Assembly (NCBI RefSeq): GCF_028618595.1
Contig: NZ_JAQITE010000014.1
Span: 1 to 57,029 of the forward strand
Length of the DNA stretch: 57,029 nt
Direction of reading: 5' to 3'
DNA from: Bartonella sp. AU18XJBT
GTDB lineage: Bacteria > Pseudomonadota > Alphaproteobacteria > Rhizobiales > Rhizobiaceae
The notes below the pieces were generated by a model. That model searched no databases. It was given only the letters and a program-made list of their open reading frames with translations, and was not told where the DNA came from. How positions within the stretch are numbered: position 1 is the first letter of the stretch; each line of letters opens with the position of its first letter. Below, piece by piece: positions 47,585 to 57,029 of the stretch. The translations under genes were made by a program, and so were the position numbers.

Positions 47585-48378
47585 CATGGGAGAGATTTGA
47601 AATGAGTAAATCCCACGTTATTCGGAGTTCTAATTCAATATGAATACGCAACTTTATCATTATAAATCAATATGTTATATCATATAATCGACAAAGATTA
47701 CATTTTGCAACTTGAATGAGAATTCTGACATTCTTCTTATTTCAATTCTGTTTTTATTGCATCAATAAAAACCATCCGCTTACACAGCACAAAATGGATA
47801 ATAAAAAAAATATTTCTAATAGCTCTCATGCACACTTTTATAAGAGGCTGTTCTAATAGCTGGAAAATGCATGGCAATACGACCTTATCAAGATCATACC
47901 GTCCTTTTTCCATTCTTAAAATCAAGAATTCCGCCTCTATCATTTTCAATCTCATTTCCATAAACATGATGCAAACGGTGTAACTCTCCATAAAAAATAA
48001 ATACATTGAAGCCAAATCTATTATAGTTATTTGAGAACTTATCTGATAAAAAAATGAGAATATTTCTTCAATTCAAACAAGAATAAGTTTATCTACTTTA
48101 CCGCGTGGTTCTTCTCATAAAGCGCATACTTTTACTATTGCATGCAAGTCAACATCCAACGCCATCCATAACCGCATATTAAAAGAAAAGATCGAGTCTC
48201 TATTTCTCCGCAATACACGGCTTTGCAATACAATAAAAGAAAACATATTGCCTCTATCTGATTGGTGTAATCTATAAAACAAGAAAAGAAGCCATTGGAG
48301 AAAAATATGCCCAATTAGAGAAGAATGTAAAAACAGAAAACCAATAAAATCCAAAAACAATTGCAAGAGGATAAAGGC

Positions 48379-48714
48379 TTAAACTTTTTTCACAAACTCT
48401 GACTTTAAGCTCATCTGACCAATCCCTGGAATTTTGCAATCAATATTATGATCCCCATCCACCAAGCGAATATTCTTTACCTTAGTACCACCTTTTAAAA
48501 CAGATGAAGCGCCTTTTACCTTCAGATCTTTTATCACCATAACGGTATCTCCGTTTGTTAAAATCTGACCATTGGCATCATAAACAGTATCGGAAAGAAC
48601 CGTATCATCGTTTTTTTGTGGCCATTCATGTGCGCACTCAGGACACACAAATTTTTCACCATCTTCATAAGTATAAAGACAATCACAACGAAGACATTTG
48701 GGATATTGGGTCAT
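48379..48714 (-). CDS. phnA: PhnA-family zinc-ribbon protein (YjdM-like)
   Basis: A 111-residue protein with an N-terminal zinc ribbon ([13 protein letters not shown], then CPECAHEWP) and a C-terminal domain starting [23 protein letters not shown]. This matches the PhnA/YjdM family. Despite the name, the family is not established as part of phosphonate breakdown; its function is unknown. The frame is open back to 48741, but the ATG at 48714 gives the conserved start MTQYPKC. No phn genes are nearby. Confidence 0.88.
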   Translation of the reverse strand: MTQYPKCLRCDCLYTYEDGEKFVCPECAHEWPQKNDDTVLSDTVYDANGQILTNGDTVMVIKDLKVKGASSVLKGGTKVKNIRLVDGDHNIDCKIPGIGQMSLKSEFVKKV

Positions 48715-49775
48715 AAATTCCCCTTTTAAAAGAACAATCATTCATTATGACTGGTCATAAAGCAAGAAGTGCTTATTGTCCATATTTTAGAAAAACATTT
48801 CTCTTTGTTTCAACCCTCATCTGCCAACTGTGTTCATGAATGCTATCATCACATACCATACATGAGTTTATAAAAATGATTGATCATTATATAACTTAAA
48901 TGAGCCCCCCGCATATCATAAAATTTACTCACTTCATTCTCTCATAAATGAATCAAAATCATTGTCTTACAAATCACCAATGCAATTAACGAATGGATAA
49001 AAAACAATTAGAAAAGGAACATCTCTGAATAAAACGCTCTCAAAGAGCTAAAAACTGAGAAACAAGCAAACGATGCCCTCAACTTAACCTTTTATTTAAG
49101 TAAAGATAACAGTCATAATGTTAGAGAACAGACTGCTTTATAATCATAGTTAATGATTTTGTATATTGAATGAGAGCCAATAAATAAGATGAGATTCTCT
49201 CAACCCCTTTTACATTGAATAAACCAAAAGCCTTTTACTTGCATGTTACAAATAGGAAGAGCCGTGTAAAACGATTATTCAAAAGACTAAATACTCTCAA
49301 ATATAAGAGCCAACATTGAAAGCAGGCAAAGTGAATGATGATGCCGGCTCACTCTCTCATAAGCGTAAAAATGGTGCTGCTCAATGGATGTCCGCTTATC
49401 CCTTTCAAAAGCAACACGCATAAGATGCGTTTTTTAGTGTTTTGAGAGAGAAGCTTTCTTTAAGACAACCATATGAAAGGTGCAACAATGATCGTATTTT
49501 TTTTGCATGAGGAATATCCCCCTATTAAACAAACATTGCTATCAAACCATTAGAAATCATTGGACATAAATTCCCGATTATGCCTGATTATAATTACCTA
49601 GAGCATTCGGTTTTAAAAAAAACGCAGTTTTAGGAATCCAATTGACATGTAAAAGAGAACAAAACAAAGCGAGCTTGAAAATGGAGCCTCTCTCTTATAG
49701 CAAAGAAATCACGCCCCTAAAATCATACCCCATGTGATCAATCATCATAGCTTTACAAAAAACATTCCAATGATC
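48715..49775. other. Non-coding region between phnA and pgm
   Basis: About 1.06 kb without a gene. It contains composite-repeat modules: A at about 48948-48982, a degenerate B at about 49048-49076, and a further well-preserved B at 49311-49350. Confidence 0.55.
48948..49350 (+). repeat. Composite intergenic repeat with a second B module
   Basis: Module A (AATGAATCAAAATCATTGTC, then TTACAAATCACCAA) is followed by a degenerate B (CTAAAAACTGAGAAACAAGC). A well-preserved B (AACATTGAAAGCAGGCAAAG, then TGAATGATGATGCCGG) lies 240 bases further. Confidence 0.5.
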
Positions 49776-51404
49776 TTAGGTGATAATATCAGGGCGATCT
49801 CGTCCCAATGCTTGTTGTATGTTTAATAGTTTTAGTGCCACCTGTTGCAAAGGTTGGAGAACTTCTTGCGGATTAAAATTGTGTTTGCGCGGATCACTTT
49901 CATACTGTTCAAAATAAAGTCGTAAAGTAGCACCACACGTCCCTGTTCCCGATAAACGAACCACCAACCGTGCACCATTTTCAAAAAAAATACGGATACC
50001 TTGTCGTGTACTAACGCTCTGATCAACAGGATCATGATACGTAAAATCATCTGCTTTTTTGACGGAAAAGCCAGCAATTTCAGTTCCTGCATGTGGTAAG
50101 TGCGTACGCAAATGTTCTATAAGTTCCAAAGCTTTATCTGCTTCGACTTCTTCATAATCATGCCGTAACGTGTAAAAACGCCCATAGCTGTGCCAATGCT
50201 GTTGAACAATTTGTGCAACCGTTTTCCCTGTTACCGCTAAAAGATTTAACCAAAATAAGACAGCCCATAAACCATCTTTTTCGCGGATGTGATGAGAGCC
50301 GGTTCCAAAGCTTTCTTCACCACAAAATGTTATTTTCCCAGCATCTAAAAGAGTTCCAAAAAACTTCCATCCCGTTGGCGTTTCAAAAAAGTTTAATCCG
50401 TGTTTTTCCGCAACCAGATCAGCAGCACGCCCCGTCGGCATAGAACGCGCTATCCCCACAACACCTTTTCGATATCCTTTAATGAGGTGTGCATGTTCAG
50501 CCATAATAGCCAAAGAATCCGAAGGCGAGACAAATTGCCCACGCCCAATAATGAGGTTACGATCTCCATCACCATCAGAGGCTGCACCAAGATCTGGTCC
50601 TTGCTCTGACATCAATAAATCATAAAGTGCCTTGGCATAAACCAAATTTGGATCTGGATGACCACCTCCAAAATCTGGCAAGGGAATACCATTAACCAGC
50701 GTCCCTTCAGAAAATCCTAAGCATTTTTCAAAAATTTCATGAGCATACGGCCCTGTTACCGCATGCATAGCATCAAACCGTAAAGTAAGACCTCGAGCAA
50801 CGGCATTGGCAATACAGTCAAAATCAAAAAGCTCCTGCATCAAAGCAACATAATCAGCGACAGGATCAATAATATCAATCCGCATAGCTCCCATAAAGAT
50901 CGTACCTTGCCTATCTAAATCAATATCTGGTGCTTCAAGAATTTTATAAAAGGAAAGACGTTGCGATGTTGCAAAAATAGCATCACATAAAGAATTAGGA
51001 GCGGGTCCACCATTGGAAACATTGTATTTAATACCACAGTCTCCCTCTAGACCACCAGGATTATGGCTTGCAGAAAGAATAAGTCCACCATGGGCATGAG
51101 TTTTACGAATAAGATGCGAAACAGCAGGTGTAGAAAGAATACCCCCCCTTCCCATTTTAACACAAGAAACACCATGCGCCGCCGCCATCTTCAACACAAT
51201 CTGAAGAAGAGTGCGATTAAAAGTGCGACCATCCCCCCCAAGAATTAACATTTTCCCTTCAAGAGGTCCAATATTCTCAAAAAGAGACTGTATAAAATTT
51301 TCCACATAATGGGGTTGTTGAAAAACAGACACTTTTTTGCGCAAACCAGATGTTCCCGGTTTTTGCCCCTCAAAAGTCGTGGTCAAAACTGTCTTTATGG
51401 TCAT
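49776..51404 (-). CDS. pgm: Phosphoglucomutase
   Basis: A 542-residue alpha-D-phosphohexomutase interconverting glucose-1- and glucose-6-phosphate. The phosphoserine loop is SASHNPGG (Ser113 from this start), the magnesium loop DGDGDRN, the sugar loop CGEESFGTGSHH and the phosphate loop RLSGTGTCG. The start PGTSGLRKKV is the usual family N-terminus. The frame is open to 51428, but the ATG at 51404 fits the family length. Single gene, divergent from the peroxiredoxin. Confidence 0.95.
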   Translation of the reverse strand: MTIKTVLTTTFEGQKPGTSGLRKKVSVFQQPHYVENFIQSLFENIGPLEGKMLILGGDGRTFNRTLLQIVLKMAAAHGVSCVKMGRGGILSTPAVSHLIRKTHAHGGLILSASHNPGGLEGDCGIKYNVSNGGPAPNSLCDAIFATSQRLSFYKILEAPDIDLDRQGTIFMGAMRIDIIDPVADYVALMQELFDFDCIANAVARGLTLRFDAMHAVTGPYAHEIFEKCLGFSEGTLVNGIPLPDFGGGHPDPNLVYAKALYDLLMSEQGPDLGAASDGDGDRNLIIGRGQFVSPSDSLAIMAEHAHLIKGYRKGVVGIARSMPTGRAADLVAEKHGLNFFETPTGWKFFGTLLDAGKITFCGEESFGTGSHHIREKDGLWAVLFWLNLLAVTGKTVAQIVQQHWHSYGRFYTLRHDYEEVEADKALELIEHLRTHLPHAGTEIAGFSVKKADDFTYHDPVDQSVSTRQGIRIFFENGARLVVRLSGTGTCGATLRLYFEQYESDPRKHNFNPQEVLQPLQQVALKLLNIQQALGRDRPDIIT

Positions 51405-51619
51405 GGTAATACCTTCATATTCTTTCATTTAATTTTAAGATGAAGAGTATTCAAAGTCGACCGTTAATTCTACTTGACGCAAGTGTGAAATATTTGCACA
51501 CTTGTTAAAAGTAATATTTTTTTAAGAAGCCCTTTTATTTAAAATGATCTTTCCCATATGTTTTAAATACAAAGGTTGTTTTAAAACAAAATTTTCGTTA
51601 AAAATACAGGAGCATCCTT

Positions 51620-52144
51620 ATGGTAAAAAAAACAGTTCCCAATGTCACATTTCATACACGTGTACGCGATGAATCAATGGATGGAAACAATCCTTATCGG
51701 TGGCAAGAAGTTAACAGCGATGCTTACTTTAAAGGAAAGCGTGTTATTCTTTTTTCTCTTCCTGGCGCTTTTACGCCTACTTGCTCAAACTTTCAGCTGC
51801 CTGACTTTGAAAAACTCTATGATGAATTTAAACAAGCGGGTATTGATGAAATTTATTGCCTTTCCGTCAATGATGCTTTTGTCATGAATGCTTGGGGAAA
51901 AGAACAAAATATCAAAAACGTGAAATTAATTCCCGATGGCTCTGGTGAATTCACACGCAAAATGGGTATGCTGGTTGCAAAAGACAATGTTGGTTTCGGC
52001 ATGCGATCATGGCGCTATGCTGCCGTTATTAATGATGGTGTGGTTGAGAAATGGTTTGAAGAAGCAGGTTTTTCAGATAATTGTGCAACAGATCCTTATG
52101 AAGTTTCTTCACCACAAAATGTTTTAAAAGCCTTGAAAAGCTAA
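51620..52144 (+). CDS. Peroxiredoxin, Prx5 type
   Basis: A 174-residue thiol peroxidase that reduces hydrogen peroxide and organic hydroperoxides. The peroxidatic cysteine is Cys55 in the motif PGAFTPTCS. The NDAFVMNAW segment and the conserved arginine of GMRSWRYA fit the Prx5 group. A candidate resolving cysteine lies in FSDNCATDPYE near the C-terminus, which also fits. AGGAGC precedes the ATG, and a strong terminator follows. Confidence 0.93.
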   Translation: MVKKTVPNVTFHTRVRDESMDGNNPYRWQEVNSDAYFKGKRVILFSLPGAFTPTCSNFQLPDFEKLYDEFKQAGIDEIYCLSVNDAFVMNAWGKEQNIKNVKLIPDGSGEFTRKMGMLVAKDNVGFGMRSWRYAAVINDGVVEKWFEEAGFSDNCATDPYEVSSPQNVLKALKS

Positions 52145-52187
52145 TTTCAAGACTAATTATACATTTGTCAAATGTAAACTTTCTAAC

Positions 52188-52230
52188 ATAAATTCCTTCG
52201 CAAGAAGGAATTTATGCTTTTTGTATTTTT
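52188..52230 (+). terminator. Rho-independent terminator of the peroxiredoxin gene
   Basis: ATAAATTCCTTC (52188-52199), tetraloop GCAA, and GAAGGAATTTAT (52204-52215), a perfect 12-bp stem followed by GCTTTTTGTATTTTTT. Confidence 0.88.
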
Positions 52231-52340
52231 TAAAAACATCTATTCGTGACAACATCTTGATTGATAATGATCCTTTAAGCGTACCTCAACTTGAGTAAGA
52301 TACTGAAATATCGCGATATTTTCCATTTCAAATCTGTTTC

Positions 52341-52465
52341 CTGTTGCATCAATCAAAATCACTTTTTTGCACATCTTAAGCGCAGGTCCCCATGGGGTAA
52401 AACACTAAAAAAACGAAATATGCCTTGTCTAAACGCTCTTAAGTTCCAAGGGAATTGATCATCCA
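52341..52465 (+). repeat. Composite intergenic repeat, module A with weak B
   Basis: Module A (52343-52378) is well preserved. The expected module B position near 52440 is only faintly similar. An internal palindrome (CCCCATGGGG) lies at about 52388-52397, in the place where other copies also have a small palindrome. Confidence 0.5.
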
Positions 52466-52719
52466 AGGTTCACAAAACATCAAGAAGAAAAATACAGATC
52501 AACGATCTGTTTGAAGAAGCGCACGCGTCAAATTTATCTCATGAAAAGATAATAAAATATGGCATAAAAACTGCCCTGCATAAATACGCACCACTAACTG
52601 TTGATGAAAAGGGTTGAATCAAAACAGATCCCGCAAATATTCCAATTCACACAACATCAACCTTGCTATTCTCATAGCCATTTATTCTACGCTTTTATTT
52701 TTCTCTAAGAGAGAAACGG

Positions 52720-53250
52720 TTAAAGAAGGCGTTTATTGGGGTGTTCTTCTGTAAAGTATGCTTTTGTTTCTTCTTCATCGAACTCAAAAGTTTCATCACA
52801 TTCAGGAAGACCAAAAATATCAGGATTAATGAAATAGCAACCTTCTCTTGTTCCCTTCGCTACAATTTTATTTGTTTCTAATTCCTTGATACCTTCTTTA
52901 AAACTTTCAAAATTAAGATATTCTGGTTCTTCACTTGAAAGATCACAAATCAAAAAATCCTCCAGAATATCACGATCCAACGTTATCTGATCAAACCATA
53001 AATCCACATCATCCCCCTCATCGAGCATTTTCCCTACTTGCCACAACATCACAAAAAAAGCTTTCAACCCACTAAATGATAACCCAAAAATCATACGCCG
53101 ACACGACGAGGCGCCTGAAAATGTAATTTGCGGAAGATCTTCACACTCGAAGTTTGAGAGAGGAAGTTTAAATGATTTTCCAATATCTTCAGGTTTTTTC
53201 AAAATAAAGGGATTTCGTTCATAGAGCACGGTAAAATCATATTGGGACAT
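52720..53250 (-). CDS. Hypothetical acidic protein with a possible winged-helix segment
   Basis: A 176-residue protein that I do not recognise as a named family. It is acidic at the C-terminus (DETFEFDEEETKAYF). The middle has a hydrophobic helix (GLKAFFVMLWQVGKML). The segment SFKEGIKELETNKIVAKGTR followed by GCYFINPDIFG resembles the recognition helix and wing of RepL/MarR-like winged-helix proteins, which often end in INPxIF. That would make it a DNA-binding or plasmid-replication-derived protein; this is inference from one motif. GGAGA precedes the ATG at 53250. It is flanked by non-coding DNA on both sides. Confidence 0.65.
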   Translation of the reverse strand: MSQYDFTVLYERNPFILKKPEDIGKSFKLPLSNFECEDLPQITFSGASSCRRMIFGLSFSGLKAFFVMLWQVGKMLDEGDDVDLWFDQITLDRDILEDFLICDLSSEEPEYLNFESFKEGIKELETNKIVAKGTREGCYFINPDIFGLPECDETFEFDEEETKAYFTEEHPNKRLL

Positions 53251-53256
53251 TTTCAT

Positions 53257-53814
53257 TTCTCCATTAAAGAATTGATTTTATTGAAATAATGCACATTATC
53301 AGTCAGTTACCATTATGGCAGCTTACAATTCATCCAAACATGCTCCTGTAAAAAATTGTTCGATTTAAGTCATTCCATTGTTTTTTGAAGTTTAAAAAGT
53401 CTTTTAGGATAAAACGCTCTCGTTCTCCCTTATTTTGCAATAATGCTAGATTTTGTAATGTCCAAGAAGAGAACATCAAAGAATTTGATGCTAATAGATG
53501 AGAATTCAAAGATGAAGCCAATATGAACTGTCAATATTTTTATAAACTTTTGGGAAAGTATTCCCTACCCCCCCTTGAGTTCCTCAATTTTTTTGTTCAC
53601 CAAGATGTTATCATCGCATCCTCAGAAGGACACGTTTTTAGTAAATGGAGCTTATTTACCTCTTAAAAAAATTCTCTTTATGCCATACCAGCTCAAAAAA
53701 CTCGATTTTAAACGCATACGTAAGTCCGCCTAAACGAGAAAAGTACAGACTTTAAAAATTGAATCTCAAATTTCCCGAATACTTCAAGCAATCGCTTCTA
53801 TAAAACTTTTATCA
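53257..53814. other. Non-coding region between the hypothetical gene and hisS
   Basis: About 560 bases. A 63-codon minus-strand frame (53330-53521) has no ribosome site. Nothing else supported. Confidence 0.5.
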
Positions 53815-55302
53815 TTATCGTTTTTGGGCTGCTAAAATATCTTGTACTGTTTGAACCAATTGCTCTTCATCGACCGTCACTTGTGCTGGTCGACTTTCAC
53901 GCCATGTTTGATTATCTTTGATCTCATGAGATAAACGCGCCCCTTCAATCAAATCTTTAATCTGTATTTTTCCACTCTCACGTTCTTGTGAACCTTGGAT
54001 CACCACACAAGGCGCTTGACGTCGATCTGCATATTTCATCTGCGCTTTTATCCCCGATGCCCCCAAATAGAGCTCAGCACGAATTCCCGCATCACGCAAC
54101 TGCATCACCATTTTTTGATAGCGCGCAACTGCCTCTGGTTCTTTATCCATCATCAACACCACAACGGGTCCTGTTGTCTCCTTCATAGGCAACTTTCCAA
54201 GATTTTGCAAAGCAGCAATCAAACGTGAAACCCCGATTGAAAAACCTGTTGCCGGAATATTTTCACCACGAAAGCGTGCCACCAATCCGTCATAGCGCCC
54301 CCCACCACCAACAGAACCAAAAACAACTTTTTGCCCATCATCATTGAGAACATCAAAAAGCAATGCCGCCTCAAAAACAGGTCCCGTATAATACTCTAAT
54401 CCACGAACCACCGAAGGGTCAATTTTAATGCGATTGTGATAACCATTAGCGACAAAAATTGCTTGCATTTCTTCAAGATCGCGAACGCCTTCAAGCCCCT
54501 GAGCACTCTGACCAACGACTTGTCTGAGAGCCTCAAGCGTTTCTTCTGCCGTTTTCGCGTTTACAGTCAGTAAGGAAAGAATACACTCAATCTCTTTATC
54601 CTTAAGCTCTGCCCCTTTTGTAAAGTCACCACTTTCATCCAAACGCCCCTTGCTCAAGAGCAAACGCACGCCTTCAGGACCCAATTTATCCAGTTTATCC
54701 ATTGCCCGAAGAACAGTTAAGCGTCTTTCAATCTGCTCCCTTTCCCCCAAACCAATCAACTCTAAAACACTTTCCAGAATTTTTCGGTTATTCAAGCGAA
54801 TGGCATAATCATGCTGGTGAATGCCTAATTTTTCCAAACTATCCGCTGCCATCATACAAATTTCGGCATCAGCTGCAACGGTTGGTGTTCCAACAATATC
54901 CGCATCAAACTGCATAAATTGCCGAAACCGCCCTGGACCTGGTTTTTCATTGCGAAAAACAAACCCAAGACGATAACTGCGATAAGGCTTTGGTAACGTT
55001 TCAAAATTCTCAGCAAAATAACGAGCAAGAGGCGCCGTTAGATCATAGCGCAAAGACATCCATTGCTCATCATCATCTTGTAGCGAAAAAACGCCCGCAT
55101 TGGGACGATCTTCATCCGGTAAAAACTTGCCCAACACATCCGTATATTCAAAAATCGGTGTTTCCAATGCTTCGAAGCCGTAAAGTTCATAAACTTCACG
55201 AATTTGCGCAATCATAGTTTCAGCGGCATACAACTGTGCACTTGTACGATCAACAAAACCACGGGGTAAACGGGCTTTGGTTTTTTCTTGTTTTGATGAC
55301 AT
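53815..55302 (-). CDS. hisS: Histidyl-tRNA synthetase
   Basis: A 495-residue class II synthetase charging tRNA-His. Motif 2 is [20 protein letters not shown]. The histidine-specific motifs are [12 protein letters not shown] and GGGGRYDGL, and motif 3 is [11 protein letters not shown]-terminal anticodon-binding domain follows ([17 protein letters not shown] to end). The middle insertion (about 225-305) is normal for the alphaproteobacterial form. The frame is open to 55320, but the ATG at 55302 (MSSKQEK) is preferred. Confidence 0.95.
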   Translation of the reverse strand: MSSKQEKTKARLPRGFVDRTSAQLYAAETMIAQIREVYELYGFEALETPIFEYTDVLGKFLPDEDRPNAGVFSLQDDDEQWMSLRYDLTAPLARYFAENFETLPKPYRSYRLGFVFRNEKPGPGRFRQFMQFDADIVGTPTVAADAEICMMAADSLEKLGIHQHDYAIRLNNRKILESVLELIGLGEREQIERRLTVLRAMDKLDKLGPEGVRLLLSKGRLDESGDFTKGAELKDKEIECILSLLTVNAKTAEETLEALRQVVGQSAQGLEGVRDLEEMQAIFVANGYHNRIKIDPSVVRGLEYYTGPVFEAALLFDVLNDDGQKVVFGSVGGGGRYDGLVARFRGENIPATGFSIGVSRLIAALQNLGKLPMKETTGPVVVLMMDKEPEAVARYQKMVMQLRDAGIRAELYLGASGIKAQMKYADRRQAPCVVIQGSQERESGKIQIKDLIEGARLSHEIKDNQTWRESRPAQVTVDEEQLVQTVQDILAAQKR

Positions 55303-55650
55303 GTTTTTCTCTAACAACAATATGTATTCACAGATAATGTTTGTCTATCTTATAGAAACAAACGCTGCAATAACTTTATCAACTGGAAACTGGTAACAAT
55401 ATGCATAAGCTTTTGCTTTTAAAAGATGTAAACCTTTACCCTTAAGGCAATCTTCTGAAAATATTTGCACTTTCAATAAGAGCATAGCCTCTTGCTCAAC
55501 ATGAAATGCCCGTTAACATTCAATGAAAAGACATCCGTGCTTTTTGAAAGAAATCACAAAGCAACTGCTGATTCTGGATAAACTGGAAGCACTCTCCTAA
55601 AAAGCCTTCTTTCTCAGAACTTTTCAGATTTATTACAGATGCAAAAATCC
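55303..55650. other. Non-coding region between hisS and pyrF
   Basis: About 350 bases upstream of hisS and downstream of pyrF (both minus strand). No gene or clear terminator recognised. Confidence 0.45.
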
Positions 55651-56496
55651 TCAAGATATTAGTGTGCTTTGCGCTTGTTCTGCAAAATGATTGATAACAT
55701 TTTTTAAATCAACACTATTTCGTCCAGCATCTGTAATAGAGCGTGATACAGAGGGAATAACATTCTGCCAAAATCTTTGTGGAAACTGCTGAGTCAATTG
55801 TGTTATTGTTCCCCCTTGAGCCCCAATGCCAGGAACGAGAAACAGACTATTTTTTAACTGCTCGATTGTATCTTTTGATTCAGATCCTAATGTTGCTCCA
55901 ATCACTGCCCCAATAGGACCAATATGATGATATTGACTTGAAGATTGGCTATTATATTCAAAAATACGCTGCGCCAAATGAGCAGAAACCGTTTGATCAC
56001 CAATAAGCGCATTTCGTATTTGTTTCCCCTCTGGATTAGAAGACTGAACAACCACAAAAACCCCTGCTCCTGTTTCTTCTGCAACTTTTATCAGAGGAAT
56101 AAGAGCATCAAATCCTAAAAAGGGATTGACAGTTATGGCATCAGCTTTGAACGCACTACTTTGACCCAGCCAAGCTTTACCATAAGCCTCAGCAGTAGAG
56201 CCAATATCCCCTCTTTTCGTATCAACGAGAACCAACAAACCTTGTGCCTGCGCATTTTCAATAAGTTCTTTGAGAATTTGAAGCCCTTCCACTCCATATA
56301 GCTCAAAAAATGCTGCTTGAGGCTTTATCATCCCCACTTTACCCACAACCGCTGTTAAGAGGATATCGCAAAAATCTTTTAGACCTTTATAATCACAGCT
56401 TAAATTCCATGATTGCAAAACTTTATGGCTCGGATCAAAACCAATACAAAGTGGTCCATAGATTTCACGATTTTTAAAAAAAGTTGAACAAAACAT
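55651..56496 (-). CDS. pyrF: Orotidine 5'-phosphate decarboxylase, type 2
   Basis: A 281-residue enzyme making UMP from OMP in pyrimidine synthesis. The catalytic Lys-Asp pair lies in VDTKRGDIGSTAEAYG, and VGMIKPQAAFFELYG and LVPGIGAQGG form the substrate and phosphate sites. The length and motif layout match the longer type 2 subfamily, rather than the short bacterial type of about 230 residues. The start at 56496 (MFCSTFFKNRE) is preferred over 56511. Confidence 0.92.
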   Translation of the reverse strand: MFCSTFFKNREIYGPLCIGFDPSHKVLQSWNLSCDYKGLKDFCDILLTAVVGKVGMIKPQAAFFELYGVEGLQILKELIENAQAQGLLVLVDTKRGDIGSTAEAYGKAWLGQSSAFKADAITVNPFLGFDALIPLIKVAEETGAGVFVVVQSSNPEGKQIRNALIGDQTVSAHLAQRIFEYNSQSSSQYHHIGPIGAVIGATLGSESKDTIEQLKNSLFLVPGIGAQGGTITQLTQQFPQRFWQNVIPSVSRSITDAGRNSVDLKNVINHFAEQAQSTLIS

Positions 56497-56976
56497 TTTA
56501 TATCCTAACAAGGTCTCTCTTTAAACTTTTTGATACAATCAAAAAGAAAAGCATTTGTCAAAAGAATACAATAGCGAAAACATAGAGAAAGGGCTCTCTA
56601 TGCAAAGTGTACTTTTATTTATGAAACATAAACATATTCCCATTCGTAACACTTATCACATGTTTATCGACCAAGACGTTATCATGAGACAAAAATTCAA
56701 ATTTATGAAAGAATATAAACAAAAAAGCATCCATATTATAATGACCTCATAAAGCCATATATGTGTGCCTTGTCGTTTCCACGCCCCTTTTTTATGATCA
56801 ACAAAAACTCTCTATGAACGCGCTTTAAACAAGAGTTTTAAAAGAAAATGCCTTGCCATGATGATCTCGATCTTAACTTTAGATTTTTCCTATCCCTTTT
56901 TAGCGGCTCTTTATCCCTTTTGGAACATAATTGGCAAAAAGACATTGTATCTCCAGCATATTCAAGGAGATAAAAC
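56497..56976. other. Divergent non-coding region upstream of pyrF
   Basis: About 480 bases. A 65-codon frame (56555-56752) has no recognisable product. The right end holds AAGGAGA, the ribosome site of the next gene. Confidence 0.45.
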
Positions 56977-57029
56977 ATGGAAACTCGCATTCCGGAAGAC
57001 ACACCATTCAATACGAATTTTCTAGGAGA
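56977..57029 (+). CDS. Start of an unidentified gene cut by the window edge
   Basis: An ATG at 56977 preceded by TTCAAGGAGATAAAAC, a strong ribosome site, opens a frame METRIPEDTPFNTNFLG that runs off the window. Too short to identify. Confidence 0.5.
   Translation, partial: METRIPEDTPFNTNFLG

Larger units (their letters stand above)
47061..48378. other. Non-coding region rich in repeats between nfu and phnA
   Basis: About 1.3 kb. It holds a 14-bp tandem repeat (47266-47335), an inverted composite repeat (47429-47584), an isolated module A (47751-47797) and a degenerate relative of the 26-bp repeat near 47656. A 160-codon frame (47097-47579) runs through two of these repeats and is probably not a gene. 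Confidence 0.6.
52145..52719. other. Non-coding region after the peroxiredoxin gene
   Basis: It contains the peroxiredoxin terminator (52188-52230) and a composite-repeat module A at about 52343-52378 (TTGCATCAATCAAAATCACT, then TTTTTGCACATC) with only a weak B near 52440. Nothing else supported. Confidence 0.55.

Noticed and set aside
56555..56752. 65-codon plus-strand frame upstream of pyrF
   Set aside because: No recognisable protein, weak start context. A 13-base word shared with 53600 suggests repeat-derived DNA.

Overview
This AT-rich window reads as the chromosome of a Bartonella species. It holds a complete VirB2-VirB11/VirD4 type IV secretion system (T4SS), interleaved and followed by a large cluster of Bep effectors. 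These carry FIC (AMPylation), OB-like and BID secretion domains, which is the hallmark of the Bartonella VirB/D4/Bep locus. Housekeeping genes on both sides are typical small-genome alphaproteobacterial genes. The gene set (BepA-like gene between virB11 and virD4, then BepC-like, several tyrosine-motif effectors and further FIC effectors) fits the VirB-bearing radiating lineages. I cannot name the species from sequence alone.

Layout. 1-3638: a Zur/Fur-type regulator and an EmrA/EmrB efflux pair. 4800-6593 (minus): ornithine decarboxylase, with a long structured leader that may be a speF element, followed by a GNAT acetyltransferase. 8312-13380: TrhO tRNA hydroxylase, KDPG aldolase, a decayed 3' copy of fpr, intact fpr, and alanine racemase. 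13381-16222: mostly non-coding, with a frameshifted EexN-type entry-exclusion lipoprotein and a staphylococcal-nuclease-like protein. 16621-25347: virB2 to virB11, tightly packed with several ATGA overlaps. 25413-27273: a FIC antitoxin and a BepA-like effector. 27399-29315: virD4. 30373-32182: a degenerate antitoxin and a BepC-like effector. 32496-38623: four effectors with tyrosine or proline motifs plus BID domains. Three of them have near-identical ~275-bp upstream regions and all have hairpins downstream. 38960-42166: a giant effector with two FIC domains. 43047-46939: murJ, trpS, a universal stress protein and nfu. 48379-56496: phnA-like, pgm, a peroxiredoxin, an unknown protein, hisS and pyrF.

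How it works together. VirB2 is the pilin. VirB3/B6/B8/B10 and VirB7/B9 build the envelope channel, VirB4/B11 are ATPases, and VirD4 couples substrates. Each Bep carries one or two BID domains and usually a short C-terminal tail ending near Lys-Ala-Met-Ala, the signal read by VirD4. FIC antitoxin homologues before the BepA-like and BepC-like genes point to descent from a FicTA toxin-antitoxin module.

The most unusual object is the 1068-residue effector. It looks like a read-through fusion of two former Bep genes. It has an antitoxin-like N-terminus, a first FIC domain with a damaged motif (GNRR), a deleted first BID with a relic tail inside the linker, an intact second FIC-OB-BID, and a real tail pushed out of frame near the end. 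The intergenic regions also carry an apparently undescribed composite repeat of about 135-160 bp in at least six copies.
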